Positions 35,235-47,425 of a stretch of DNA of 64,000 nucleotides are shown one piece after another; the first letter of the stretch is position 1; the number at the start of each line of letters is the position of its first letter. The stretch comes from Hyalella azteca (lineage: Eukaryota > Arthropoda > Malacostraca > Amphipoda > Hyalellidae), in NCBI RefSeq assembly GCF_000764305.2, contig NW_025946940.1, positions 1 through 64,000 of the forward strand, read 5' to 3'. The notes beneath the pieces were generated by a model that searched no databases, was not told where the DNA came from, and saw nothing but the letters and a program-made list of their open reading frames with translations. A program made the position numbers and the translations under genes.

Positions 35235-35402
35235 GTATTAAAATGGCAAGGCATTACATAGCAAGGCATTACATGGGCAAGGCATTACATGGCAAGGCAT
35301 TACATGGGCAAGGCATTACATGGCAAGGCATTGCATGGCAAGGCATTACATGGCAAGGCATTACATGGCAAGGCATTACATGGCAAGGCATTACAAGGAC
35401 AA
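35235..35402. repeat. 15-16-bp minisatellite
   Basis: About ten copies of GGCAAGGCATTACAT(G). Mixed 15- and 16-base units in the first half give way to pure 15-base units. Confidence 0.88.
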
Positions 35403-35699
35403 GGCTGTAGTCAATACCAGGAGCAAGAAACTGCTATCCAAACATCGCTGCATCTCCGACTGCTAGCACACAAACCTAAGACAAGCAATCGATTCAAGAG
35501 AGAAAAATATAAAAGTGACAATAACGATAAGAATTTCCGGTCAGGCGGTTACACAATTTAAAAATGCAGTCGAATCATCGCTGGTAGACAAGGTATTCTT
35601 ATTTTTATCGACCGAGTTCATATTTTAACAGAGAAAATGCTTGCAAGTTCTCGAAGAGCTCACAAGTAATCATCCACTTTGTCATTATAATATATATGC

Positions 35700-36045
35700 A
35701 GGTTCTGAATATTTTTGACTCTATATTTCAAGTTTTTACCATCTTTAATCACTGTTATATTGATATTGCTTTGTTACGCTTAATTTTAGTGACATCCTGT
35801 TATCAGTTTTCTTGAGGTTTTATTCCTTGTATGTGTTTAATTTAGAAACTTTCTGTTACTCTTAACTTCTTTGACTTATCGTTGGAATAGAGTTTTAAAT
35901 CACCTATGTTGCCTGCGAAGCTTATCTGCTTATGGGCATTCACTTGGATGTCTCTATTATTTTGTAAATGTTTTTCTTTTTCTCTTTTGAATTGTAACTA
36001 GAGCTCCTTTGTGAATAAAAATCAATCAATCAATCAATCAATATA
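35700..36045 (+). mobile_element. possible LINE 3' end with (AATC)n tail
   Basis: T-rich sequence ends in AGCTCCTTTGTGAATAAAAA followed by about five TCAA units. Several arthropod LINEs have this layout (3' UTR, AATAAA-like signal, then a short tetranucleotide tail). No reverse-transcriptase code is visible upstream, so the call is tentative. Confidence 0.4.
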
Positions 36046-37643
36046 ATGGAGCATCCTTTGCTTCAGATGCCGGAAAGCATGAGGTGCGAACCGAACCAAT
36101 CGTTAGAAGACCAGTGAAGCAGATCGAAAATTTTGAGATTAAAAAATACGCTGTAAAAATTAAACTTGGCCCGATAAAAGACAGTTATTCTCCCCCCCCA
36201 TTTTGAAATAAATAACAATAATTTAATAAATTAAAAACATGAGACATAAGGAATTGAGTCAACAGATAATAGGATTTACGATTCTTCCTGAAAATTTGTC
36301 AAGTTCAAACATATTAAAGACCATAATAGGAGGATGGGGCAGAAAAAATAACACCATAACTGAAAAAAAATAAATTTGCAGTAGGTGCTGAAAATCATAC
36401 TAAAAAATATATACATAGTTATCACCATACTTTTAAGTGCCTCCACACCTGTTCTCACATGCACTTAACCCTCCTGCTTCATTTAGAATCATCTTCATCA
36501 CATCTCGGCGCTCATCCATGCGCCTCACATTCCACCATCACGTGCTTAACTTTCTTTCACATCTCATCACACATAAAACACTCACAATCTCTCCCCATCA
36601 TTTCCCCATCCACACCCAGCGCTCCTCACACCAAACAGCCCCAACCTGTGCTACCATCTTACATTCATTTACACTGTCATCACTTCTATAGTTTATGGCG
36701 CTCTAAGTACTACCTACTGAATGCAGAGTGCTGGACACTGAAGTTTTATACGAAGCAAAGCCGCATTATTTGAGCATTTCATAGTCACGGGAAATTTTCT
36801 CTACATTGCAAAGAAAAACTGCAATTGAAATTCATCAAAATAAAATACCTATTACAAAAATCATGATTTGTACAGAAATCTTCTTAGTTTTGCATCATGC
36901 CAAAGAGCGCGGATTGTGAGAACAGCTCACAGGTAGAAGAGGCACACAGAGACAGGAACAAAACATCAAACAATACAGCAGGGCAGACACGCAGCAGGGA
37001 TGTCGTCCCAATAAACACTTGCATTAAACACAGCGCCAGCAGTGAGACAGCGCACAGCACCGGAACGTATAACAGAGATCAGCTGTTATAAACGCTCCCA
37101 CTGATAATACCCTCACTATTATGCATGATCTCGATAATATTTTCATTGCTTATTCAACCCCGAAATAGTCTACATGTTGCATTACGTTCAAAAACTCTGA
37201 TCTAAGGGTTATTATTTGTCCCCTCATATGTAAGTGAAAATTTCTTCATTCGTGGCGGTTTGAATATAATGCCGGTAAACAATGCACATCTTAAAGAACG
37301 TTCACCATGCATTTTCTAAGTGAACAAGTTTGCAATGAACACTAATAATAATAACAAATGAAAAAACACAATAATCTTTTTAATCATGATAGTCAAGAGC
37401 TCAAGAATTTTTTGCTAATCATTACTCGTTGAATTAAATAATAGTTATTACAGAGAAAATTAAAAGAGAAACTGAGCTAAATTGTCAACTCTCCATAAAA
37501 CAATCCGCATGAACGATGATTTCAATATAATTGGCAGGTAGATGAAAGTGCAGACATTTATTGAGAATTTCAACAAGCGTACAAATAGACTTCACGCACG
37601 ATAACACCACTTGACTTACTGACGCCCCACTGGGCATGTATCC
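36046..37643. other. intergenic, nothing recognised
   Basis: A C/T-rich, strand-biased stretch at 36430-36690 keeps frames open but shows no domain. The remainder is AT-rich. Confidence 0.4.
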
Positions 37644-37788
37644 GGGCCTATACTTTCAAAAAATTCAAGAGATCGTAAGTTCATCAGTCAATCATTGACG
37701 GTCTTTTAAGCAAAATCCACCAATCATAGACAAGAAAAAAGAGCGTCAGTACTTACGTTCACTTAGCGAGTTTTGAAAGTATGGTCCC
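37644..37788. mobile_element. short MITE, copy 1
   Basis: 145 bp bounded by GGGCCTATACTTTCAAAA and the reverse complement of GGGACCATACTTTCAAAA. The inside holds AGAGATCGTAAGTTCATCAG and a CAATCATTGACGG motif. It has no coding capacity and is closely related to 37814-37959 and 39575-39720. Confidence 0.85.
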
Positions 37789-37813
37789 TGACCAAAAACA
37801 AAGCAAACATCCA

Positions 37814-37959
37814 GGGCCTATGCTTTCAAAAAAAGTTAAGAGATCGTAAGTTCATCAGTCAATCATTGACGGTCTTTTAAGCAAAATCCACCAATCATAG
37901 ACAAGAAAAAAGAGCGTCAGTACTTACGTTCACTTAGCGAGTTTTGAAAGTATGGTCCC
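37814..37959. mobile_element. short MITE, copy 2
   Basis: Almost identical to copy 1, 25 bases after it and in the same orientation. The right flanks of copies 1 and 2 both begin CTGACCA, so the pair may be one insertion later duplicated in tandem. Confidence 0.85.
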
Positions 37960-39262
37960 TGACCAGTGACACGTTAGCGACGCGGCATCACAGGCGACAT
38001 CTCGGAGCGTGAACTAAAATATGAGGCAAGGAGAGCGAAGAAATTGCCGGCGAGAGGAAAGCGGGTCGACGCTCATCACGACCACGAAGAGAGACGAGCA
38101 CGCACACTATGCTATTCCTACGGAATGATACTCGAGGCAAAATCTCATCTCCGGTGTGGCAGCTTCGGGCGATCGGGTGGCGAAGGAGCAACTCGTATCT
38201 ATAATATCGGGAAGTTTCCGTTGTGCGGAAGAGAAGCAGATGAAGACTATCAGTACAAATGGCACAATGATTCGATCATGATATCTCAGATGACAGAACT
38301 TTGTTACTAGTAATACCTTTGTTGTTACGGTACTTCAAGCCTGCCGAGTGACATTACTTAATTGAGATTTTGTTGTTGCTTTAAATCCCCTATCGAAAAA
38401 GCAATCTAAACAAGAAGAAACTACTAAGTATGACCCTGAACAGCAGAATATTATAATTATAGATGCAGTTCTTGAAAGGGCACACAGTTACTATTATAGC
38501 CACACTATCTCGTTCACGTGGAGCAACGCATAGCATATTGTAAAAAGATTGCAGCGCATTTCGATTCAATTCTTCGCACATTCTAGGTGAAACTTTACGC
38601 AGGCTTGGATTGCTGACGGCGAATAAAGGTAATTTCATCAAAATGTCCCAAGTCCTCGGAGCAAAAAAAATCTATTTGTTTGCATTGCAGGTACAATAAA
38701 CTTTACCTTATTCCTAAACTTCGTTCACGCTCGTTAAAATCTTGTAACTGGACACAAGAGCGAAGAGTTTCGTTCACTTACATGCAATGAACCACCTACA
38801 CAAGCACAGCTTTCATGGCATTCACTTACATTGCATGGGACGAACCTCGGAGGCCACACATCCACAGCAGTGCAATACTTGCTTCATAATGCAAGCCTCG
38901 CTCTACAGAAAAAAAAAGTGAATCTACGAGTTTTCTAACTTTGTATCCTTTGGATTATGGAGAACATATTATGTTCATGCGTATATTCGACGCGATATTG
39001 AAATATACAAGTAACGTGTCTCTATCGTGCAAACGAGTCACCGTTTATCATGCATAATAAATACCTACGTAATGCAAGGAAACCATTGTACACAATATCA
39101 AAGAAAAAAATCGATGAGCTCACGTGTCTTTAGATCTTTTCGAACAGGCTCTCGACCAACAGCCGCGTTGCTGCCTTTGCCTCAAACAAGTTGCAATCCG
39201 GAGCAAACAGTACAAGTTCACAAATCAAATCGAGTATCGCATTCCCGTACAAGCCGAAATGA
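37960..39262. other. intergenic, no gene recognised
   Basis: ORFs at 38044-38310 (+), 38390-38641 (-) and 39124-39306 (+) lack recognisable domains. The last one runs into the array that follows. Confidence 0.4.
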
Positions 39263-39322
39263 TTTTACCACGCCTGGTAACTAACTGGTGTTGCAGACTT
39301 CTATAGCGAGCGCTGATGGTAT

Positions 39323-39534
39323 CACTGTTAGAAAAATTACCGTTAACGGTATTACCGGCGTTTCAGTGGCCGGTCGGCACGTGAAAAGAAACACCGAGTT
39401 GCCGTTTTTATTCTAATTTAACACTAAAAATCCGGAAAACATCTGATAAAAACGGCGTAACAGTTTATTTTCACGCGTCGACCGGCCACTAGAACGCCGG
39501 TGGGACCGTTTTTTCACCGTTTTTTCTAACAGTG
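39323..39534. mobile_element. long-hairpin MITE, 212 bp
   Basis: Starts CACTGTTAGAAAAA and ends TTTTTTCTAACAGTG. Its arms stay complementary far inwards (GGCGTTTCAGTGGCCGGTCG against CGACCGGCCACTAGAACGCC), so almost the entire element can fold back. The flanks read GGTAT before and ATATGACTG after; the empty unit reads GGTATGACTG, which suggests a 3-4-base target duplication. Confidence 0.9.
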
Positions 39535-39574
39535 ATATATGACTGAACACCGTTGCCTAGATTTTACCACGCCT

Positions 39575-39720
39575 GGGCCTATACTTTCAAGAAAAAGTTA
39601 AGAGATCGTAAGTTCATCAGCCAATCATTGACGGCCTTTCAAGCAAAATCCACCAATCATAGACAAGAAAATAGAGCATAAGTATTTACATTCACTTAGC
39701 GAGTTTTGAAAGTATGGCCC
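39575..39720. mobile_element. short MITE, copy 3, with a readable empty site
   Basis: Same family as 37644-37788. It is inserted where other units read ACGCCTGGTAACTAAC. The filled site reads ACGCCTG, element, CCTGGTAAC, consistent with a 3-4-base target duplication (CTG or CCTG). Confidence 0.87.
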
Positions 39721-39955
39721 CTGGTAACTAACTGGTGTTGCAGGCTTCTATAGCGAACGCTGATGGTATGACTGAACACCGTTGCCTAGATTTTACCACG
39801 CCCGGTAACTAACTGGTGTTGCAGGCTTCTATAGCGAACGCTGATGGTATAACTGAACACCGTTGCCTAGATTTTACCACGCCTGGTATAACTGGTGTTG
39901 CAGGCTTCTATAGCGAACGCTAATGGTATGACTGAACACCGTTGCCTATACATGG

Positions 39956-42900
39956 AGGCGTAACAAGGAGGTGACTGTTCGCTCTACTTATCAAGAACAT
40001 GCTTGTGCACGTAAGTTACTCCTGTGCTTGAAATAGCTACGAGCTCGCATGCGCTGGCCAGATATTAAAGAATATTTTCGATATCTCGTAAATTCGGAAA
40101 ATTACCTATAACACGGAATGGCGGCCACTGATGCTATCCTGGGAATTAAAAAAATTATTATTGTCAAATGAAAGACTATAAGTAATAAATTAATAAAATT
40201 CAAGTAATAAAATTTAATTTTCTACGAACCTTTTTCAAACACAGGATCGCAATTCTTGATAAACAATATCTTTAAAATAACTCTAAAGGTTCACAATTAA
40301 GGGATGAAATATATTGTATTGTATATTTATTGTGAAAATCGCACGGTGATAAATTAAAATAATCATATATGAAACTGATCGATGGCAATGTAGGCATCGA
40401 ACGATTGTAAAATGTAGGCATCCCAGAAATATAAATAGAATTTTTTTCAAATTAATACGCTCATAATTAAAGGGCCAATAATTATGAATTAAATTTATGG
40501 TGCATGGATAAATGCTTATTGGAGTGATGCACGCTAAATATCCATAGGAAAATAGAATTGTTTCACCAAAATAAACGACTTTGTTGAAAATATTCAACAT
40601 ACTTTTGCCCATATCCTAGCACCCAAACTTATTTCTTTCATCAATACGTCATAATCAAGAACAGCATAAATTATAACCCTGCTTCAAACCCCGCACGGAA
40701 AGACGAGATCTCTAGCAAACCGTTCGAGCTTTGCAAAGAGCAGAAGAGATGCAACCAACAAACCGACGGAGTGCTGCGGCACAGCACGCACTATATGAGT
40801 GACATGCAGCAGCAATGCAACTCGTGCGAGGTACGCAGTGCAGTTAAGAGGGAACGAGGAGCAAGCCTCACGTGCCGAGTATTAGTCCAGGACAGAGCCC
40901 AAGAAACTCGAGACTATATGCACAAGAATGATTCACGGCATAAAATAATGACCAAAATCACGTGCATCCATAGAGTGGCACTGAAGACCGTAAATTAATC
41001 AGCAGCATTCTTGCAATCACGGCAAGCACCCCGCCACCACTATAGATATCGGAAGCATCGTCGAGCAAGGTTGTTAGTGCCCTCACAGCAGTAAACCCGG
41101 TGATAAGCTTCGGCATCCACGAGCCGAAACACTAGGGAAAAAATGTCTGAGCGATCGACCGCTCCGCCCACGCAGCAGATTTAGTCGACGATCGTTTACA
41201 GAAGCCTTGGGATCTAGCAAGATCGCAGGGATGCGCATTACAGCGTTACTCGTAAAGAATTTAGTGTGTGTAGTTTGTTTTTTACTTTGAGCAACGATGG
41301 CTTCGATTGAGGGTAGAATTATAATAACCATAGTGAGCCTACAGCAGCAAATCTTGATTGACAAATAAGCGATTTTAAATTTAGTAAAACCTAATAGCTA
41401 ATTTTTTAGGATAACTAACAATAATATATTGTTTTTCTTCGACAGCTTATGATTCTCGACACAAAAACCTTCCCCGTTAGAGAAGGAGGAACGCACATCA
41501 CAATAAGAATTGAGAGAATGAGCCCAATGCTAGCGAGACTGCGTAGCGGCTCTACGCAGGCGATCTCCCTAAAAATAGTGTCATGTTTGCGTTAGAGACA
41601 CCCACCACAAAAGGAAAATCATCTGAGCTTTCCTGCATTACCATCACAAAGGACTTGCTTCAGTGGCGTCACGACAGAGAAGAGCAAAAGCCAGGCGCTT
41701 CAATGATTTCTTCGATTGCCTTATAGTGGCACTTTCTCCCGAGCATCAACAATAAAAAACTGCATGGCGGCGCAGACATTCAACGCCATAATGTTTGGTT
41801 AAGAATTCAGTACTAAAATATATACATCAATTTCTTTTAGTCCGAAGCATTTAGAACAATTTTTAACGAAGCTATAACATAACTAACGTGCGCATCACAA
41901 TCGAGAACCAAACGAAAATTTTATAAATTATTCCTTTAATTATTTATCTTTTATAAATTAACTTTAATCATCCTGAGTTGTGGCAGGCTTAGCGTGGGTG
42001 TGAGACGTTGCCCTAGCACACCGAATAAAACTTATTTCTAAATTTTCTCTCAAAAATTACGGGTAAATAATTAATTATACGAGGAATTATTGTTCTGAAC
42101 CAAACTGCCTCAAAGCGCTTAGTTGATGACTAGAAAACCTTTGAAATAGATAAAGAATGTAATTTGTGAATTTATTTATTCGGAGACAATAGAGTTAGAG
42201 TTATTCACAGCACGGCAAATAGATTGGTGTCTCAGAGCTGTGGTGGAGGCGGCCGCCAGTGATAGACTTGAGTCATATACCTGGCCCCAGGCTTGCCAGG
42301 TAAGGATACATAGAAACTAAATCATCTTAGAGAAAAGTAAAAAAGGCCAAATTTGGAAAGGATGAAAGTGAATAATTTATTCTAGTTAGAACCATTTAAA
42401 GTGACCATCGTTAACATTAAAATCTAAAAAGATTTGGTCTGTTTTCGAGATTGTACTCTACGACGATGAATGGCATTTAACACCTCCTTTTTAGATTTAT
42501 TAGCGTCATATTTAATGGCAGAACTTCAACATTGAAAAAGGAAAATTTCGAGCGCAGATGTGAAATGAATAGGTACAATAGAAGGTAGATATTTTTAAGA
42601 AGAATGCTAAAAAACAGATGAATTGTTCAGTAAAATCATTTCCACAAATGTGTGAGTTCACGAATCGCACCCTAAAAATTCCATTTAGAAACGTTGTGTG
42701 GCTCGAGCTGCAGTGTGGTCTCTAGTTATAATGCTACACCATCCCATGCCAATATGATAGTTCATTCATTATCAATAACTTAAGAACATATTATAAATCA
42801 ACACATCCGAATAACAGTTATCCCCGACCAAGAATAAGTCTCTGTTAAATAATATCTCATCATTCATCATTCCTCATTAACTTTCTATTCAAGATTGTTC

Positions 42901-45119
42901 GAAGAACGAGACGTTCACGTCCGACCCGAAAGGATATAAGAGTTATATATGACTAATTCTATTTCGAAGGTTGCATCGCCGAGTTTAACTTGAACCACAC
43001 TCAAAACTAAATGTGAGCTCAAATAGAGGAGACTTTTTATACAAGTGACACTTCGACTTCATTCACATTCAGAGTTGTACCGGAGGACACTTGCACGGAA
43101 CACAAATGTCAGGTAAGGGCACATAAGCAAGACCCTCAGGCGTCGAGAACATAAAACGTAGCTCGGGACAGCATTAGCACACACTAGCTAACAAGACCTT
43201 ATCAATTTGCAATGAAAGGCTAAAAATACGCAACTTCTCGTTTTATTAAGAATCTTACTAGCCTGTTAGTCAGATGACTTAGGAGCCACAGACATTTGGT
43301 CATGGGTTGGTAAGAAAACTCGACTGTAAAAGGAACGTGGATGAGGCAGGGGAATGACCTTTGTTCATTAAGTATGTTCAATAAAAAACATGATTAGTAC
43401 TACAATTAATTAACGCTGTCCAATTACGAATGCCAGAAGCAAATGAATCATAATACACCTTATTGAGACAGGGTGAGACACCACTCAGCTCCTTAGAGTT
43501 CAACTAATGTATATAAATGATGAATTTTGAAGAAGCTACACACCGCCGCATGTATAGTCCATCGAGCGTGGCAATAATATATAATTATTAAGAAAATTCA
43601 GCACGACATTGGCCGCAATCATAGGATACGACGAAGATATCCTTGAGCACAGACCCTATAGGAGATGAGCAGGAAGAACAGCATCCTCTTACACAGGATT
43701 GGCTAGCTTCCTCCCCAGCAGCCGAGGTAACATGATGCCTGCCGAGGGTAGCAGGCACCCGCAAGAGGATATGATATTGTGCTCGCTACAATGCCAGCGA
43801 GCAGGTCATTGTGTCGGCTCATCGTAAAGAATAAGCAACTCGTTGAAAAGGATAGAGGAAGCCCTAGAACTTACAGTGAAATAAAAAATACGTTGTGAAA
43901 ATAATACTGGTGCAGCTAAATTGTAACGTCTAAACGCAAAGCAATGATGGTCGAATCAAATCAACCATACATAAAACTTTTCATGTTAAAAAAAAAAAAG
44001 AAGAACGGGGGCATTCCAGTTTCGTAAGGGAGGTTTGACTGAATTATTATGCAATTTTTGATCAATCAAGCCCGAAATATAAACGCTCAAATTCTTAAAA
44101 GCAATTCAGAGAAATATTAGACAACTCATATCGCCGAGACTTACCCTAACCTCAGAGAAGCGCGAAGATCGGTCGGTGAAATTCACTTTCAATGTTAAGG
44201 ATGTTGCACTGATGCACAGTACCTATGGACAAAACGCTAACTTCACCATTACAAACGCTTGTACACACATTGAATTCGGCAATAATATACGCCTTTGGTT
44301 AGGCCAAGTTCAAATATTTATTAATATTTTTATGACCAATAAAATCGATGGGAACAAAAATGTACTAGAACCGTAAATCATGAAAATATCTGATGTGAGT
44401 GAAAAACACAGCACAGATATTAGCACTCTGCTGCACAACTTGAAAGCACAAGCAAAATATATTGAGAGAAAAACAGTACAAGTGATCGTGGTAATATCTT
44501 TTGCTTATCTTGAATTTACAATAGGAATTCGAATTTCCGTTCCAGTTGAGCTATAAGAAGTAATTAAACTAATTCTTTCTGAGAATCAGTAAAAAAAATG
44601 TATCTGAAATTTGTGCAGCAAATATGGTAGAGCAAACAACATAGCATGTGTGAAGATACAAGTTTAAACAGATAAGAACTAAGAAACACGACAACCATGA
44701 GTGCAACTACCGCGCTCACTGTCTTGCTGCGTCACGCTCCACGGCACAGCCCACACTGACGCGACATCAGCAGTAGCCCCTTTACCACCCTCTAAACACT
44801 CAATAAAACCATCGAACAAAACCATATTCATGAGTAATCTTCGAGAAAATATAGAATGAAATTTTGCCAGTTATTGATGAATATTCTCAAAAATCTTTTG
44901 GGCTTACTGCACTGGCACAACCATCATTGAAGGCAGTGCATATAATTGTTTAAATGGATCTTGATAGTTGACTCGATCATGAATTGTCGAACGTTCTCTT
45001 TGACCACCTCTGAATGCCAAGACACGACGGGAATTTAGTCTGTATTCAGTATTTTCAAAAGTATTCAAAAGTATGCGCACGGGTATTCAAAATTTTCAAC
45101 TTGGCGTCCATTAATTAAA
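39956..45119. other. gene-poor intergenic region
   Basis: About 5 kb of AT-rich sequence. No ORF with a recognisable domain, no array and no RNA gene was found. A small stem (TGCCTGC/GCAGGCA) lies near 43736-43757. Confidence 0.45.
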
Positions 45120-45445
45120 CATACCTCACCTCACCAAACACCTTCACTATTGCAGTCACTATACGTCACCTCACCAAACACCTTCACTATTGCAGTCACT
45201 ATACGTCACCTCACCATATATCTTCACTATTCTAGTCACCATACCTTATTCTCAACAAACACCTTCACTATTCTCGTCAATCGACTAGAACAAGAAGACA
45301 AATATCAAAATGCAGTGTCTGTAATCTAGAAAGCAACTGGAATAAAACTTGATCACTATTATAGTCACTCGACTAAAACAAGAAAACAAGCACACATATG
45401 TACAGTCGGTAACCTGGAAAGCAACTGGAACTAAACTTGATAATA
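45120..45445. repeat. about 42-bp tandem repeat followed by an 80-bp direct duplicate
   Basis: Four copies of CACCTCACCAAACACCTTCA plus CTATTGCAGTCACTATACGT-like sequence end near 45285. Then a segment with GACTA(G/A)AACAAGAA and GAAAGCAACTGGAA(T/C)(A/T)AAACTTGAT occurs twice (about 45283 and 45367). Confidence 0.8.
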
Positions 45446-46479
45446 TAAAGGTAAATTTGGTCCATGCTAAGACCCGAACCCTCAAGGAGGGACCAGCAGC
45501 GGAGTTTCAGCTCGGTGCGATGAACTCGCGTTAATTGCGCTCAGAGCTACATGTGCAAACGCTTCTTTTCTCGCGGGTTTTACAGCAACGAATAATTAAC
45601 GAAATGCAATCACCAGTTCTCATGAATGTAGTTCACGCAAATATACGCAAAATTAAACATAATTCGCAAGATTATAAACAGAGGACGTGGAAATGAAGAG
45701 ATGCTTGAATAGATACATCGTTGACTCGACAGTTAACAGTAAACGTTGACCTGACAGCTGGATTTCGCAGGTGCAGTTTGAAGTGTTGATGATGTGGTCG
45801 CTGCCGCACAATCAACAGACCAAATGGCTCTTTTTCAGCGTATAAAAAGACGGCAGCTTTAGCTGGATTTATCCCACATGCTCATGTAACGACAGCTTTA
45901 AGACGGCTAATTTTAGCCACATGGTCTCTGGTGTGAGCAGAAACATGGAGGCGATGACGCAGACAGCTTGTCTTTCGAACACACAATAAAAAGATTATTA
46001 TTTTGGTACTGCATAGAGGGCATATTCAAGTAAAGAGTTTCAAAAGCGATACAAATTTCAGCAAATAAATATAGGTTATAGCTCGACTATTCATTTAGGG
46101 AAATTAGCATTTTTCAGTCAACAGCGATCATGCATGGAGAGGAGGAGGTATAAAGAAAGGCATCGCTTCAATAGCCAGAACATTTTAGACCACAACATGG
46201 TAGGTATGTCCCATTTTCATTTATTTCATGGCTCACTAAATGCGCAGATAACATGAGTCATAGTGGCCAGTAAGAAGTGATGACATCTTCGCCTGATAAG
46301 ATAAGGAAGAATGCGTTCCTTGCTCAAGTGAAGGTCGGCACGAATGAAGAGACATCAAAGCTGAAACATCAGTTGATGCCAGCGATCATGGGACCACAAA
46401 TCACTTGCCGATAAAAGCCATTGACGGTAATTTGTACAGCATGGCAGCTTGTATAGACGTCGCTACTTCGCACGTCCCT
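45446..46479. other. intergenic, nothing recognised
   Basis: AT-rich, without a supported gene. Confidence 0.45.
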
Positions 46480-46815
46480 GAATACGATTGAGTCGCCATC
46501 ACGGAGCGACATAGTGCACGACGCTGCACTACATACACTCAACGACGCGCCATCACGCAGCAACATAGTGCACGACGCTGCACTACATACACTCAACGAC
46601 GCGACATCACGGAGCAACATAGTGCACGATGCTGCACTACATACACTCAACGGCGCGTCATAACGGAGCAACATAGTGCACGACGCTGCACTACATACAC
46701 TCAACGGCGCGTCATCACGGAGCAACATAGTGCACGACGCTGCACTACATACACTCAACGACGCGCCATCACGGAGCAACATAGTGCACGATGCTGTACT
46801 ACATACACTCAAAGA
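46480..46815. repeat. 54-bp minisatellite inside a 169-codon open frame
   Basis: About six copies of a 54-base unit (CACGGAGCAACATAGTGCAC, then GACGCTGCACTACATACACT, then CAACG(A/G)CGCG(C/T)(C/A)AT). Read on the minus strand from 46878 to 46369, each unit gives 18 residues with two Cys (LSVCSAASCTMLLRD). The frame has an ATG outside the array and unique sequence at both ends. No homologue is recognised, and introns or expression are unknown. Coding is possible but unproven. Confidence 0.85.
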
Positions 46816-47235
46816 AACAAACAAGACTTTGTCGAAATAGCGATGCACTTTTGGCCCCTGTTTGCATGTGTCAATCATGACCTAGTTTGGCTCGGCGTAA
46901 GAGCGTATCAGTGCTACGTCTGTTCTTTATTCGTGCTGGCGGGTAAGAAAATGTCACTATTTGTACAACACGACCCATTAATTTTTCTCAATGTACCCAA
47001 GGATGCATATACATGAACTCTTTTACGCATAAACTGAAAAACTGTTAACTGTATGAAAATGAAGCTAAAATAACTATTCCCCAGAACTATTTCAGGCTCC
47101 CCTGTAGTTAACTTTATCAGCGGTACATATACTATAAGATCATGTGAATGGCATCAAGGTAAACCAGGAGCAGACGTAGCTCATGAACAAAGAGCGCATA
47201 TATTAGGTGGCAGTCAGACAAAGACCATCGATCGC
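46816..47235. other. intergenic, nothing recognised
   Basis: AT-rich, no supported feature. Confidence 0.45.
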
Positions 47236-47425
47236 TCCCACTGAAACACGAGTTAAATATATTAATCCCGTCACAAGCTGAATACGTTAATTGTATCACG
47301 AGTTAAATATATTAATCCCGTCACAAGCTGAATATACATTAATTGTATCACGAGTTAAATAAATTAATACAAGTAGTAGTTAAAAATACATTAATCACGT
47401 CACAATTTGAGCACATTAACACCGG
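47236..47425. repeat. imperfect tandem repeat, about 55-57 bp
   Basis: Three to four copies of CACGAGTTAAATATATTAAT plus CCCGTCACAAGCTGAATA and a GTTAATTGTAT part, decaying towards the right. Confidence 0.75.

Larger units (their letters stand above)
39263..39955. repeat. roughly 80-bp tandem array interrupted by two MITEs
   Basis: Units run from TTTTACCACGCCTGGTAACT through GTGTTGCAGGCTTCTATAGC to ACTGAACACCGTTGCCTAGA. About four to five copies are present. One unit carries the hairpin element at 39323-39534 and the next carries the MITE at 39575-39720. The other units preserve the uninterrupted sites. Confidence 0.88.

Noticed and set aside
39124..39306. 60-codon frame, LFEQALDQQPRCCLCLKQVA
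   Set aside because: No recognised domain, overlaps another frame, and its end lies in a tandem repeat.
45440..45540. tRNA-like GGGTTCGGGTC on the minus strand
   Set aside because: No matching A box or acceptor stem could be paired around it.
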